In this document: positions 34,591-43,046 of the stretch, one piece after another | How the letters are laid out: each line of letters begins with the position of its first letter | Numbering within the stretch: the stretch's first letter is position 1 | NCBI RefSeq assembly: GCF_008124885.1 | Contig: NZ_VNHX01000004.1 | Coordinates: 62,001 to 126,000, forward strand | Origin: Sphingobacterium allocomposti | GTDB taxonomy: Bacteria > Bacteroidota > Bacteroidia > Sphingobacteriales > Sphingobacteriaceae | Direction of reading: 5' to 3' | DNA length: 64,000 bases | The notes under the pieces: generated by a model | The model's input: the letters and a program-made list of their open reading frames with translations, nothing else | Databases searched by the model: none | Told to the model about the DNA's origin: nothing | Translations under genes and position numbers: made by a program

Positions 34591-35466
34591 TTAATCTTCG
34601 TCTATAAAGCGTTTGGTGATCGGGGCATACGTTTCGATGCGTCTATCGCGTAGAAACGGCCAATGTTTGCGGAAATAGTCGGCTTCATCGAGATCCAGTT
34701 CTACGACTGCCGTTTCTTCTTCTTCATGTGATCCGAGGTATAATATTCTTCCTTGTCCGTTTGTTACGAAGCTACCACCCCAAAACTTCATGGCTCCGTC
34801 CTGCTCGAAACCTACACGGTTGACGGAAACCACGGGAACCCCGTTTGCCACGGCGTGTGACCGTTGGATTGTCTGCCAGGCGTTGTATTGGTCTTTGTTT
34901 GTCTCCTCGTCCTGATCGGTTGCCCAGCCTATGGCCGTTGGGTAGAACAGGATTTCGGCGCCCATCAGCGCTGTGATCCGCGATGCTTCGGGGTACCATT
35001 GATCCCAACAGATGAGGACGCCGATTTTTCCGAATTTCGTCTTGAAAACTTTGTATCCTAAATCGCCCGGCGTAAAGTAAAATTTCTCATAGTAGGCAGG
35101 GTCGTCGGGGATATGCATCTTGCGATATTTACCGAGGTACGCTCCATCGGCGTCCAATACGGCTGTTGTATTATGATATAAGCCTTCTGCTCGCTTTTCA
35201 AAAAGGGAAGCGATGATCACTACACCAAGCTCTTTTGCTACAGCAGATAGTTGATCTGTTGACGGCCCGGGGATGGGTTCGGCGAGATCAAAGTTATCGT
35301 AATCTTCTACGTCGCAAAAATACAACGAGGTAAATAGCTCCTGAAGACATATTATCTGTGCGCCTTTCGCTGATGCCTCCCGAATTTTAGAAATGGCTTT
35401 TTCTAAGTTCGCCTGTTTGTCTGCTGTACAGCTCATCTGCACAACACCAACTTGTACTTTTCTCAT
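34591..35466 (-). CDS. aguB: N-carbamoylputrescine amidohydrolase
   Basis: A 291-residue nitrilase-superfamily enzyme converting N-carbamoylputrescine to putrescine, CO2 and ammonia. The catalytic triad is visible: Glu in L-Q-E-L-F-T near residue 42, Lys in Y-R-K-M-H near residue 120, and Cys in V-L-I-C-W-D-Q-W-Y-P near residue 157. The ATG at 35466 (M-R-K-V-Q-V-G-V-V-Q) is supported by the -7 box at 35492-35499; an ATG at 35487 would leave almost no room for transcription start. It is the first gene of the aguB-aguA pair. Confidence 0.94.
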   Translation of the reverse strand: MRKVQVGVVQMSCTADKQANLEKAISKIREASAKGAQIICLQELFTSLYFCDVEDYDNFDLAEPIPGPSTDQLSAVAKELGVVIIASLFEKRAEGLYHNTTAVLDADGAYLGKYRKMHIPDDPAYYEKFYFTPGDLGYKVFKTKFGKIGVLICWDQWYPEASRITALMGAEILFYPTAIGWATDQDEETNKDQYNAWQTIQRSHAVANGVPVVSVNRVGFEQDGAMKFWGGSFVTNGQGRILYLGSHEEEETAVVELDLDEADYFRKHWPFLRDRRIETYAPITKRFIDED

Positions 35467-35491
35467 ACGTTGTCTTATAGTTTGCAAGGGA

Positions 35492-35499
35492 CAAAGATA
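35492..35499 (-). promoter_or_regulatory. -7 promoter box of aguB
   Basis: TATCTTTG on the minus strand, a full consensus match 25 bp upstream of the ATG at 35466. Confidence 0.65.
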
Positions 35500-35552
35500 A
35501 GATTAATGATCTGAAAAATAGGAGAGGAAAAGCAAGCTTAGGGTAAAAATAA

Positions 35553-35580
35553 AAAAAGCGAAACTTGCGTTTCGCTTTTT
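35553..35580 (-). terminator. Terminator of tRNA-His
   Basis: AAAAAGCGAAAC pairs perfectly with GTTTCGCTTTTT around a TTGC loop. On the minus strand it follows the tRNA 3' end by about 5 bp and runs into a T-tract, so it is a classical intrinsic terminator. Confidence 0.88.
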
Positions 35581-35584
35581 TTCG

Positions 35585-35659
35585 GGTGGATAATCGGGCT
35601 CGAACCGACGACCCCTAGAACCACAATCTAGTGCTCTAACCAACTGAGCTATACCCACC
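35585..35659 (-). tRNA. tRNA-His (anticodon GTG)
   Basis: On the minus strand a full cloverleaf can be drawn. The acceptor arm GTGGGTA pairs with TATCCAC (one G-U), the D arm is AGCTCAGTTGGTTAGAGCA, the anticodon stem CTAGA/TCTAG encloses loop TTGTGGT with anticodon GTG, and the T arm contains GGTTCGAGCCC. The extra 5' G (position -1) opposite discriminator C73 is the identity mark of tRNA-His. The CCA end is not encoded. It stands alone between a promoter and a terminator of its own. Confidence 0.95.
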
Positions 35660-35674
35660 GTGATTTTGATGAGA

Positions 35675-35706
35675 CAAAAGTAGAACAAATACGTATATCC
35701 TCCAAA
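35675..35706 (-). promoter_or_regulatory. Promoter of tRNA-His
   Basis: TACTTTTG (-7 box) at 35675-35682, with TTTG at 35703-35706 20 bp upstream as the -33 element. This is the best full promoter match in the window and ends 16 bp before the tRNA. Confidence 0.75.
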
Positions 35707-35844
35707 TAAAATTGCTAAAAAATCTGACGTTATGGCCGAATAAGTTCATTTTTAATAAGATAATTTTTGCGATGAGCAGTAAGGAGCTGAGGTGTTGTGG
35801 GTGTGCCGTCCGTCGGTGCGCGCTCACTCTTCTTTAAGCGTAGT

Positions 35845-36378
35845 TTACGGAGCTGTAGCCAGTTCTAGCAGTTTGCGGAACGTGTTAAGGTTGCGTCCTG
35901 TACCGGAGACCTTCAGCTTGCGTTCAAAGTAGTTATTGCTCATTTTAGCCTTATAGGCGCCATGAGGCAAATAAAAGTAGAGCACGTTTTCTACCGTATG
36001 AAACCATTCATCGCCGTGGTCGGTGAGGCGCAGCTGGTGTACAAGTTGCTCGTCGGGTATTTGGTTTAGCAAGGTAATAAACAGTCGGTTAGGCTCCGTT
36101 GTCCGTTCTGCCGGAATACCGGCGATGATGCGTTCTATTTGTTTTGCATCGACAACGAAAGTTTCTATATCCAGCGCAAAATGGCTTTGTAAAAGAGCGT
36201 GTACGCTCGTTTTTACGGCTGCAGGTGAGTCGTCGGAGGTTAAAATAATATTACCGCTTTGTATATACGTATCTACGTCAAGGAAGCCGGCTTCCGTAAG
36301 CCTTTCCCGCAGATCAGCCATTTTGATGATGTTTTTGCCCGACACGTTTACGGCGCGGAGTAATACAATGTACTTCAT
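35845..36378 (-). CDS. DUF1697 protein
   Basis: A 177-residue soluble protein of the DUF1697 family. The N-terminus Y-I-V-L-L-R-A-V-N-V-S-G-K-N is the family signature, with T-Y-I-Q-S-G-N-I-I-L near residue 36 and N-Y-F-E-R-K-L-K then G-T-G-R-N-L-N-T near the C-terminus. The function is unknown. It is the last gene of a loose minus-strand group with an SRPBCC protein and two VOC-type proteins, families that often travel together in Bacteroidota accessory regions. Confidence 0.88.
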   Translation of the reverse strand: MKYIVLLRAVNVSGKNIIKMADLRERLTEAGFLDVDTYIQSGNIILTSDDSPAAVKTSVHALLQSHFALDIETFVVDAKQIERIIAGIPAERTTEPNRLFITLLNQIPDEQLVHQLRLTDHGDEWFHTVENVLYFYLPHGAYKAKMSNNYFERKLKVSGTGRNLNTFRKLLELATAP

Positions 36379-36437
36379 GCGTATAGTTATCCGTTAGTAT
36401 TGATTTTGTTGAGGGGGCATTTATAATCCGCTGCCGT

Positions 36438-36890
36438 CTATTGTTTCGTGCGCATAAAATCGAAGGCTCCTTTTCTTAAATTGATTCCATATTCAAGGTA
36501 GGCCTTTAGACATGCCAAAAAGTTAGCCCAGCCTTCCGTTTGCCCTTTCATTTGGTTGATGCCTTCGGCTGTGTTTTCCATCTCATGTTCAACAACTCGT
36601 ACAACGGTCGCGTTGTTTTCCGCTTCCGAAAGAAAAATCTCTACAAGCTGGTTGTCGGCACCACCGCTCCAATCGAACGAGATGTAGCTGTTAGGGACGA
36701 TCTCCTTTCCGACGACTGGAAAGCTGTCGGGAAACTCGGGGAACATCCACTCAACAGTGATACCGGTTTGGAGCCTGCCGGATGAGCTCGCAATAAAGTA
36801 ACCGCTCATCTGTTCGTGGGCTACGATGGCTTCGAACACGTCAGCAATCGGTTTCTGAATCTGTATTTGTGCGTTTGCTGTCAGCTTCAT
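36438..36890 (-). CDS. SRPBCC (AHSA1-like) domain protein
   Basis: A 150-residue START/Bet v1-like protein of the SRPBCC superfamily, a small hydrophobic-ligand-binding fold also used by activators of Hsp90 ATPase. It begins M-K-L-T-A-N-A-Q-I-Q-I-Q-K-P-I-A-D-V-F-E-A, the usual first strand and helix, and ends with a helix Q-T-E-G-W-A-N-F-L-A-C-L-K-A-Y-L-E. The ATG at 36890 was chosen over an in-frame start at 36929; the region between is a leader sequence also found upstream of the PNGase-like gene at 53264. The ligand is unknown. Confidence 0.82.
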   Translation of the reverse strand: MKLTANAQIQIQKPIADVFEAIVAHEQMSGYFIASSSGRLQTGITVEWMFPEFPDSFPVVGKEIVPNSYISFDWSGGADNQLVEIFLSEAENNATVVRVVEHEMENTAEGINQMKGQTEGWANFLACLKAYLEYGINLRKGAFDFMRTKQ

Positions 36891-36933
36891 ATGTAAACGG
36901 TTATTCGTTATGTTTATATTTAATGGCATTCAT
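36888..36933 (-). promoter_or_regulatory. Leader element A, shared with 53262-53311
   Basis: The 46 bp ending in the start codon of the SRPBCC gene match the leader of the PNGase F-like gene at 42 of 46 aligned positions, with 4 bp of gaps. It contains a tiny frame M-N-A-I-K-Y-K-H-N-E with its own stop, just upstream of the true ATG. Confidence 0.5.
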
Positions 36934-37060
36934 GCTATCCCGTCCGGATTGGCAATCCTTGACATTTTTATCGTATTTGACTTTGCGCGATGTCGGTAGT
37001 CCGCGGCTATCGATAGCAGATGTAACCATAATGACGGATACCGTATGCGCAATTTAACAA

Positions 37061-37885
37061 TTATTTTTTGAGGTCTTCCATAATAATTTTTTGCATTTGC
37101 ATCAATGCTTCACTGGCGCGCGGGTTCGCCTGTAGGATACCGCCCAGGTTTTTGGGCACTATCTGCCAGCTGACGCCGTATGGATCTTTACACCATCCGC
37201 ATCGGCTTTCTTCTCCGTCTTTTGTAAGGGAATGCCAGTAGTAGTCTATTTCAGACTGGTCATCGCATTCAATGACTAGGGACACTCCTTCGGTAAAGGT
37301 GAACGGCTGCGGTACGCCGCTGTCCATGGCGGCAATCGTGTATCCTTCGAGGACGAACTGGGTGTGCATGACCTGACCTTTAACATCCCCGTCGGGGTAG
37401 GTGAGAACTCCCTGTTTTACGAAATTTTTGAAAATACGTTCATAAAAGCTGGTTGCTTCGGCACATCTTCCCTGCTGGGGCCCACAGAACATCAGCGTTG
37501 GGACAATGGACTGTTCGTTTACATCGGCCAGTTTGCCCTGATAGAGCTGCCATGACACGTCGTATCTGTCGGAAAGCCATCCATAGTATGGGCTCCACGG
37601 GTAAGAATCCAGCGGCATTAACGTATGCCCTTCTGCAGCAAGCCCGTTCCAGATCTTTTCAATTTCCGCCTGCGTTTCACGCACGATCATAAAGGAAATG
37701 GCCGGATTCGGACGGAAGGCCGGCCCTCCATTTATACCGATAAAATCGGTGCCCAATACTTTCGCGGCAACAGTGACCGGATTGCTATCCATGATGCTGA
37801 CTTCATGAAATAGGGATGCGTAATAGTCAAAAGCTTGTCTGGCGGTATTATCAAACCAGATAGCCGGATATATTTTGCTTTTCAT
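37061..37885 (-). CDS. Two-domain VOC (PhnB-like) protein
   Basis: A 274-residue protein made of two PhnB/3-demethylubiquinone-methyltransferase-like VOC domains (about residues 1-120 and 125-260). Each begins with the strand-helix pattern seen as I-W-F-D-N-T-A-R-Q-A-F-D-Y-Y and M-F-C-G-P-Q-Q-G-R-C-A-E-A-T-S-F-Y, and each ends in a Y-x-V-S-W-Q-[LI] strand (Y-D-V-S-W-Q-L; Y-G-V-S-W-Q-I). VOC proteins bind metal and small substrates; this subfamily has no assigned reaction. It is followed by the SRPBCC gene on the same strand. Confidence 0.85.
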   Translation of the reverse strand: MKSKIYPAIWFDNTARQAFDYYASLFHEVSIMDSNPVTVAAKVLGTDFIGINGGPAFRPNPAISFMIVRETQAEIEKIWNGLAAEGHTLMPLDSYPWSPYYGWLSDRYDVSWQLYQGKLADVNEQSIVPTLMFCGPQQGRCAEATSFYERIFKNFVKQGVLTYPDGDVKGQVMHTQFVLEGYTIAAMDSGVPQPFTFTEGVSLVIECDDQSEIDYYWHSLTKDGEESRCGWCKDPYGVSWQIVPKNLGGILQANPRASEALMQMQKIIMEDLKK

Positions 37886-38134
37886 AATATAGCGAGTTGT
37901 TATCGGTTATTATATAACTATAAACGGTCTTGCATGGTAGGTGTTGAACACCTGTATGGCTCGTGAGTTCCCGCCCGTTGCAACGATGCCCGTGACCGGA
38001 TTTCGTCCCGGGCATCGTTGACTGCAAGTAGACAACATGTTACCGCAGTATGGAGGTCAGTCTAAAACTGGGTGGCCGAAGCGGCTTTAGGCGGCGTATC
38101 ATGGGCCATCGTCCGGAAGTGTCGCGAAAATATG

Positions 38135-38578
38135 CTATCCCATCTTTTTATTTCCTTCGTAATGTACCATCCAGCTCACGCCGAATTGGTCCGTAAAAGA
38201 GGAATAGAGCTCCGCAAAGAATGTTTCGCCGAGATCCATTTCGATGTTCTGAGCGTTTTTACTAAGCTTGCTATGAAGGTCGCGTGCCTCCTCTGCCGAT
38301 TGTGCGTCGAGCATAATGTAGGTAGCGGTGCCGAACACAGCTTTGTGTCCGAAGTTTTCGATGCAGTCGGACCCCATCAGCATGACATCTCCGTTGATAT
38401 GAAGCGCAGTATGCATAATCTTGTTTTTGTCCTCGTCGGGAATGCTGAAGTTCGGATCGGCGGGCATGTCTCCGAAGCGGTGACTGCCTAGAAGAGGGCC
38501 GCCGAATACCGTTTGATAGAAGTCAAAAGCCTCTTCACAATTGCCGTTGAAATTGAGATAAGCGTGTAGTTTTGCCAT
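38135..38578 (-). CDS. Single-domain VOC protein, PhnB-like
   Basis: A 147-residue glyoxalase-fold protein. It starts M-A-K-L-H-A-Y-L-N-F-N-G-N-C-E-E-A-F-D-F-Y, has F-G-D-M-P near residue 36 and I-M-H-T-A-L-H near residue 55, and closes with D-Q-F-G-V-S-W-M-V-H, all typical of the PhnB group. The function is unknown. The 249-bp gap to the next minus-strand gene and its own upstream region suggest independent transcription. Confidence 0.87.
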   Translation of the reverse strand: MAKLHAYLNFNGNCEEAFDFYQTVFGGPLLGSHRFGDMPADPNFSIPDEDKNKIMHTALHINGDVMLMGSDCIENFGHKAVFGTATYIMLDAQSAEEARDLHSKLSKNAQNIEMDLGETFFAELYSSFTDQFGVSWMVHYEGNKKMG

Positions 38579-38970
38579 TTTGTTGTTGCGTTTTTATGGG
38601 TAAATATTCTGTTGTTTTATAGTGTCGTCGTGTTTAATGTCTTAGACGTCCTCCGGGCCTGCCAATCGGACACTGACCTGATCAAAGTTAGGCGCTTCTT
38701 GCTGACGACCCCTTGCCATAAGACAAGAATTGCGCGGAAATGTTTGCTGTTCGGGCCGCTTGTTTTGGCCTAGTGTGCTTGGAATTGCAGCACCTTCCTG
38801 GCCAAATACTTTTTTAAGTGTTCTTTATACATTTAATTTTTTTTTATATATTCGGGGATAGGATAGGCTGGCTGGCCGGAAGCATACAAGCTGTTCCCAA
38901 CGGAGGGGGGCTGAGCAGCAAAGGGCAGCAATCTTTCTAACCTGTGCTAACACAAAACCTAATTTCAAAT
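38579..38970. other. Divergent intergenic region upstream of the GH51 gene
   Basis: No gene is seen. An AT-rich tract at 38823-38850 (TTTAATTTTTTTTTATATATTCGG) probably holds the promoter of the arabinofuranosidase gene; the box TATATTCG is close to TAnnTTTG. The rest is unremarkable. Confidence 0.35.
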
Positions 38971-40521
38971 ATGTTAAACACTAAAAACAAACTGTTGATT
39001 ATTCTTTTTGCGACTACGTTTTGGAACGTCGGTGCGCAGACAAAGATTGAGTTGTCTCCAAGAGAAAAACCGGTGACAATCAGTAAACACATTTATGGAC
39101 ACTTTGCCGAGCATCTGGGGCGTTGTATTTATGATGGTTTTTATGTTGGGGAGGACAACACGGCAATTCCGCACACGAACGGTGTCCGCAACGATGTGGT
39201 GGCAGCGCTGAAAGAGTTGCAGATTCCCAATTTACGATGGCCCGGGGGCTGTTTCGCAGATACATATCATTGGAAAGACGGAATCGGCCCCAAAGAAAAG
39301 CGTCCGGCGATCGTAAACAACTGGTGGGGTGGTGTTACAGAGGATAATTCTTTTGGTACGCATGATTTTCTGGACATGTGTGAACTGTTGGAGACGGAGC
39401 CGTATTTAGCTGGTAACGTTGGAAGCGGAGAGGTTCAGGAGCTGGCGGACTGGGTACAGTACGTCAATTTTGAGGGACGGAGCCCGATGTCTGACCTCCG
39501 TCGGCAAAACGGCCGCGAGAAGCCGTGGAAAGTTAAATTCTGGGGCGTCGGAAATGAAGCGTGGGGATGCGGGGGGCATATGACAGCCGAATATTACAGT
39601 GATATATACCGAAAATATGCGACGTTTATGTCGGACTGGTCGAATACGGGTGGATTGTATCGTATAGCGTCGGGTGCCAACAGCGCCGATTATCATTGGA
39701 CAGAGACGTTAATGAAGAAACTTCCGAAAAATCTCGTCAAGGGAATCGCGCTTCATCATTATGCTGTTATCGATTGGAACAAAAAGGGTCCGGCTATCGA
39801 ATATACGGACGAACAGTATTTTAGGACCATGAAATCGGCTTGGTTTATGAACGAGCTTGTAGAAAAACATAGCGCTATTATGGATAAATATGACCCCAAC
39901 AAGGAGATTGCGCTGGTTGTCGATGAGTGGGGGGGATGGTATGAAGTGGAGCCCGGAACCAACCCCGGATTTCTATATCAGCAGAATACGATGCGTGATG
40001 CTATGATTGCCGGCATGACACTCAATATTTTTAATAACCATGCCGACCGTGTAAAGATGGCCAACCTGGCGCAGACAATTAATGTGTTGCAGGCGGTTAT
40101 TCTTACAAAGGGAGAGAAAATGATTACGACGCCTACTTACCATGTGATGGAAATGTACAAAGTACATCAGGACGCTGAACTGATTCCATTGGCTATCGAC
40201 AGTAAGAGTTTTGTCTGGAACGATGAGGCTATTCCTGCTGTGTCAGCTTCGGCTTCAAAAGCCAAAGACGGGAAAACTTATCTTTCATTGGTCAATATTG
40301 ATCCAAAAGCCAACCAGGATGTCGAGATTAATCTAGGAAAAGCATTTTCAGGTGTTTCAGGACGTGTCCTGACGTCGAAGGAGCTAAGAGACTTTAACGA
40401 TTTTGATGCTCCGCAGCGTATTGCACCTCGTCCATTCGATGGGTCGAAGCTGAATAAAGAGCGACTACACGTATCCTTGCCTCCGTTTTCGGTTGTTGTT
40501 CTGGCGTTAGACGAACAATGA
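38971..40521 (+). CDS. Secreted alpha-L-arabinofuranosidase, GH51
   Basis: A 516-residue exported GH51 enzyme releasing terminal L-arabinofuranose from arabinan or arabinoxylan. The signal peptide ends at V-G-A-Q-T. GH51 marks are Y-G-H-F-A-E-H-L-G-R-C-I-Y near residue 40, L-R-W-P-G-G-C-F near residue 90, the acid/base Glu in G-V-G-N-E-A-W-G near residue 195, and the nucleophile Glu in D-E-W-G-G-W-Y near residue 315, with a C-terminal beta-sandwich. The ATG at 38971 was chosen over a GTG 27 bp upstream. The gene is solitary; no arabinose catabolic genes are nearby. Confidence 0.93.
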   Translation: MLNTKNKLLIILFATTFWNVGAQTKIELSPREKPVTISKHIYGHFAEHLGRCIYDGFYVGEDNTAIPHTNGVRNDVVAALKELQIPNLRWPGGCFADTYHWKDGIGPKEKRPAIVNNWWGGVTEDNSFGTHDFLDMCELLETEPYLAGNVGSGEVQELADWVQYVNFEGRSPMSDLRRQNGREKPWKVKFWGVGNEAWGCGGHMTAEYYSDIYRKYATFMSDWSNTGGLYRIASGANSADYHWTETLMKKLPKNLVKGIALHHYAVIDWNKKGPAIEYTDEQYFRTMKSAWFMNELVEKHSAIMDKYDPNKEIALVVDEWGGWYEVEPGTNPGFLYQQNTMRDAMIAGMTLNIFNNHADRVKMANLAQTINVLQAVILTKGEKMITTPTYHVMEMYKVHQDAELIPLAIDSKSFVWNDEAIPAVSASASKAKDGKTYLSLVNIDPKANQDVEINLGKAFSGVSGRVLTSKELRDFNDFDAPQRIAPRPFDGSKLNKERLHVSLPPFSVVVLALDEQ

Positions 40522-40627
40522 TCGACGTTGCTGATGGGCACGGCTTAGGGAATCAATCATGGCGTTGGGAAGGATAAGCGCCATGTCGTCAACGGTAGGA
40601 TACACGGCGTAAGGCTGTCCAGCCGAC

Positions 40628-40666
40628 CAACCGCTGGAATGAATTCGACGGCTTTTCCAGCGGTTG
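40628..40666. terminator. Hairpin between convergent genes
   Basis: CAACCGCTGGAA and TTCCAGCGGTTG form a perfect 12-bp stem around a 15-nt loop, between the GH51 stop and the convergent YdeI-like stop. There is no long T-run, so termination efficiency is uncertain. Confidence 0.5.
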
Positions 40667-40675
40667 CTTGTAATG

Positions 40676-41600
40676 TCAGCGCCTGTACTTGTCGTGTAAC
40701 CCCCGACCGGCAAAGATTAAGGGCGTAATCTTTTCGATGCGCGCCATCTTGGTTTTTTCCTGTTTCGCTTCATCGACGTATTCCATGTATTCCCGTTGTT
40801 TGCCGGGAGTCAGGCTGTTGAAAGCTTTGTGCAGCTCGCTGTTTTTGGTTAGAGCTTCCTTGAGCAATCCGGCTGGTTCCTGACCTTTTCTCTTTTCCTG
40901 TTTTACCTCTTTGCCCTGAACAGCGTTTTGTATTGCCTCTTGGACATATTGTCGGATCTTCGTGGCATTCATTTCATCGGCTGAGGAAAAGCGCCACTGA
41001 CGTAACGCTTTTGTTTTCCCCTCGGACGCGTTTACGAGCACGCCGTCTTCGTCTGAGAGGAAGACACCGTTGTAAAACCAAATAGCAAAATGGTTTTTAA
41101 AACCACCATATGAGACTATGTTTTTGCCATTGTGGGTATATACATCGCTTCCCCACTTGAAGGTCCTCGTCAAAGGAAGTTCGTTAAGGATCTGCTGTAT
41201 TCTCTCTACAGCCTCGGCCCATTGGGGTTGGTGACGTTTCCAGTCGGGGGTAGACTTGTCTTTTAACCGTTGTACATTGAAGTGGACCATCTTTTTCAGA
41301 AGCTGGATAGGGAGATCGGCGCTTAGCGGAATCTGAACGGCTCCCTTGGACGTCTTATATGCGGTAAGTTCGTCAGCGAAGTGTTCTATGGCTTCAGGGC
41401 CGGGATACTAGGTGGTTTTTGAATAAGGCGAAATGGATTAGATTTCCGTGGTAACGAAAGGTCGGCATCTGGTAGTTGATGGTTTCCGTAGCTTCCGGCG
41501 CCGCCTGCGCAATAATGCGCCGTACTTCCTGAAGCAGCGCCTGCTTTTGGTTATCGAATTGTGCTATGTATTCGTCTATGGTTGTAAAATTGCTCTGCAT
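40676..41600 (-). pseudogene. DUF1801-YdeI fusion gene, frameshifted
   Basis: The first part (41600 to 41394) encodes a DUF1801 domain, M-Q-S-N-F-T-T-I-D-E-Y-I to F-A-L-F-K-N-H, then runs off frame into a TGA. The missing half continues in another frame from 41407: Y-P-G-P-E-A-I-E-H-F, A-Y-K-T-S-K-G-A-V-Q, L-L-K-K-M-V-H-F. It flows without a break into a second DUF1801-type domain and a YdeI/OmpD-associated tail ending at 40676. The lesion is at CTAG (41408-41411), where two bases too few, or one too many, are present relative to the family. The ATG at 41290 (M-V-H-F-N-V) is internal, though a shortened YdeI-like protein could start there. These proteins have no firm function. Confidence 0.82.
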
Positions 41601-41643
41601 AAATGGGCGTGTGATGTGTATGATTAGAACAGTGACATGCTAC

Positions 41644-42069
41644 TCATTTTTCCATGGTCTTTCTGGATTTCATCGCGGCGACTTTGCTGATGTCCGAATT
41701 ATTCAGTAGCTGTTGGTATTCTTCGGAGGAGCTATCTACCAGTTTGATCTTCCCTTGGCCGTCCGCGTGGATTCCCCAACCATAGGTTTTTGCAAGGGGG
41801 GAGGTCCGCAGACAGGGTTGTCCTTTGGAAAAAAAGCGGAGGCGGGCTTCTTGCCGCTCGTCTTCCCTCAGGCCAAGTCTATCAGCGTAAACGGTAAAGA
41901 GTAAGTCGTCTGAAGTAAACGCGTACGGATGGTTTATTAACAGGTCGAACTGTAGGGCAGCTACGGTTTTGGCTCCGGCCCTGGCGGGAGGTGCGGCGCC
42001 TCGATGCGCCTTGCTGTCTGCCGCGACTGTAATCAACGTGTCGTAATAATTTGTGCTATATGCTTTCAT
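41644..42069 (-). CDS. DUF6157 protein
   Basis: A 141-residue soluble protein. The N-terminal Y-S-T-N-Y-Y-D-T-L-I-T-V-A-A-D-S, the central H-P-Y-A-F-T-S-D-D-L-L-F and R-F-F-S-K-G-Q-P-C-L-R-T-S-P-L, and G-W-G-I-H are the family pattern as I know it. The function is unknown. It sits between the SRPBCC gene (29 bp upstream) and the frameshifted DUF1801-YdeI gene (43 bp downstream) in a Crp-headed minus-strand group. Confidence 0.82.
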   Translation of the reverse strand: MKAYSTNYYDTLITVAADSKAHRGAAPPARAGAKTVAALQFDLLINHPYAFTSDDLLFTVYADRLGLREDERQEARLRFFSKGQPCLRTSPLAKTYGWGIHADGQGKIKLVDSSSEEYQQLLNNSDISKVAAMKSRKTMEK

Positions 42070-42098
42070 GGTAGTTGCTGCTGATATGATCGGTGATT

Positions 42099-42530
42099 TT
42101 AATGGCTGTTGTCGCCATAAACCCGTTCCACATAGTTTTTGAAGTTAATCAGAATAGCTTCCCAGCCCGCCCGTTGCATCTCTATTGGGTTCGCGCTTTC
42201 GGGTTCAAATGCTACCGAGAGGTGGGTGATATTGTCTTTACTGTCGAAAGTAACTTCGGCACTCCGGCCGTCGGTCATCGTGTAGGCTATACGTTTAAAG
42301 GGCTCAATAGCAGTATATCTACCTTCGAAGTCGAATCCGAAACTACCATCTTTCGCCTCCATACGGTTGCTAAACTTCCCACCTATCCGGAGGTCATTTA
42401 CGGCGTTGGTGCAGTGCCAATCATCGGAGGCATGGTTCCATTGCTTAATATCTTCTGCAGAGTGATACGCGTTCCAGACGGTTTCTACGCGGTTGTTGAT
42501 GGTGATGTTGATGTGAATGGGTGTTTTCAT
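42099..42530 (-). CDS. SRPBCC (AHSA1-like) domain protein
   Basis: A 143-residue Bet v1-fold protein. It has the AHSA1 layout: I-T-I-N-N-R-V-E-T-V-W-N-A-Y near residue 10, D-I-K-Q-W-N near residue 28, L-R-I-G-G-K-F near residue 47, and the final helix A-G-W-E-A-I-L-I-N-F-K-N-Y-V. It begins 14 bp after the VOC gene and 29 bp before DUF6157, so co-transcription is near certain. The ligand is unknown. It is distinct from the SRPBCC protein at 36438. Confidence 0.85.
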   Translation of the reverse strand: MKTPIHINITINNRVETVWNAYHSAEDIKQWNHASDDWHCTNAVNDLRIGGKFSNRMEAKDGSFGFDFEGRYTAIEPFKRIAYTMTDGRSAEVTFDSKDNITHLSVAFEPESANPIEMQRAGWEAILINFKNYVERVYGDNSH

Positions 42531-42544
42531 AGTATATTTTTTAG

Positions 42545-42958
42545 TTAAGCTCTGTCGTCAGGTTGCGACGCCCCATCGGATTGGCCTTTGGCTTTACTCT
42601 TTAGTAACAGAACACTTCCGGCTGGGTCTTTAATCCAATGCATGTTGTTCGTATCAATCTTCTCGAGATCGTCTGCAATCAAGACCTCGTTTGTCTGTAA
42701 ATACCGTGTACTGCTGTCGACGTCGTCGGTAGTCATCTCTAACCATATTTGCTGATGGGGCAGCTCCTTAACACAGTCGAGCCACAATATATTTGGGCCG
42801 AAGGTTAATCGATGTGTAGCTAAAACCGTAGGGTGGTCGATGGGCACTTCCTCTACATCAAAGAGCAGTATATCCCTGTAGAACGCAACGGTTTCGTTGT
42901 ATTTTTCCGGAGGAATTTTCATGGCGATGTTGAAGCCGCCCTCAAAGTTGATTTTCAT
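42545..42958 (-). CDS. VOC family (glyoxalase-like) protein
   Basis: A 137-residue single VOC domain: M-K-I-P-P-E-K-Y-N-E-T-V-A-F-Y-R-D-I-L near residue 13, F-G-P-N-I-L-W-L-D-C near residue 59, and H-W-I-K-D-P-A-G-S-V-L-L-L near residue 109. The ATG at 42958 was chosen over an in-frame one at 42991. The last residues are polar and probably disordered. It lies 88 bp downstream of the Crp/Fnr regulator and 14 bp before the SRPBCC gene. No reaction can be assigned. Confidence 0.8.
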   Translation of the reverse strand: MKINFEGGFNIAMKIPPEKYNETVAFYRDILLFDVEEVPIDHPTVLATHRLTFGPNILWLDCVKELPHQQIWLEMTTDDVDSSTRYLQTNEVLIADDLEKIDTNNMHWIKDPAGSVLLLKSKAKGQSDGASQPDDRA

Positions 42959-43046
42959 AATACTGATCTGTATATTGTTGTATCTACTCAAAAATACGGC
43001 GTGGCTTCTGCAAAGGAATTGCCGTAAGGCAAGTTCTTTTGATGGT

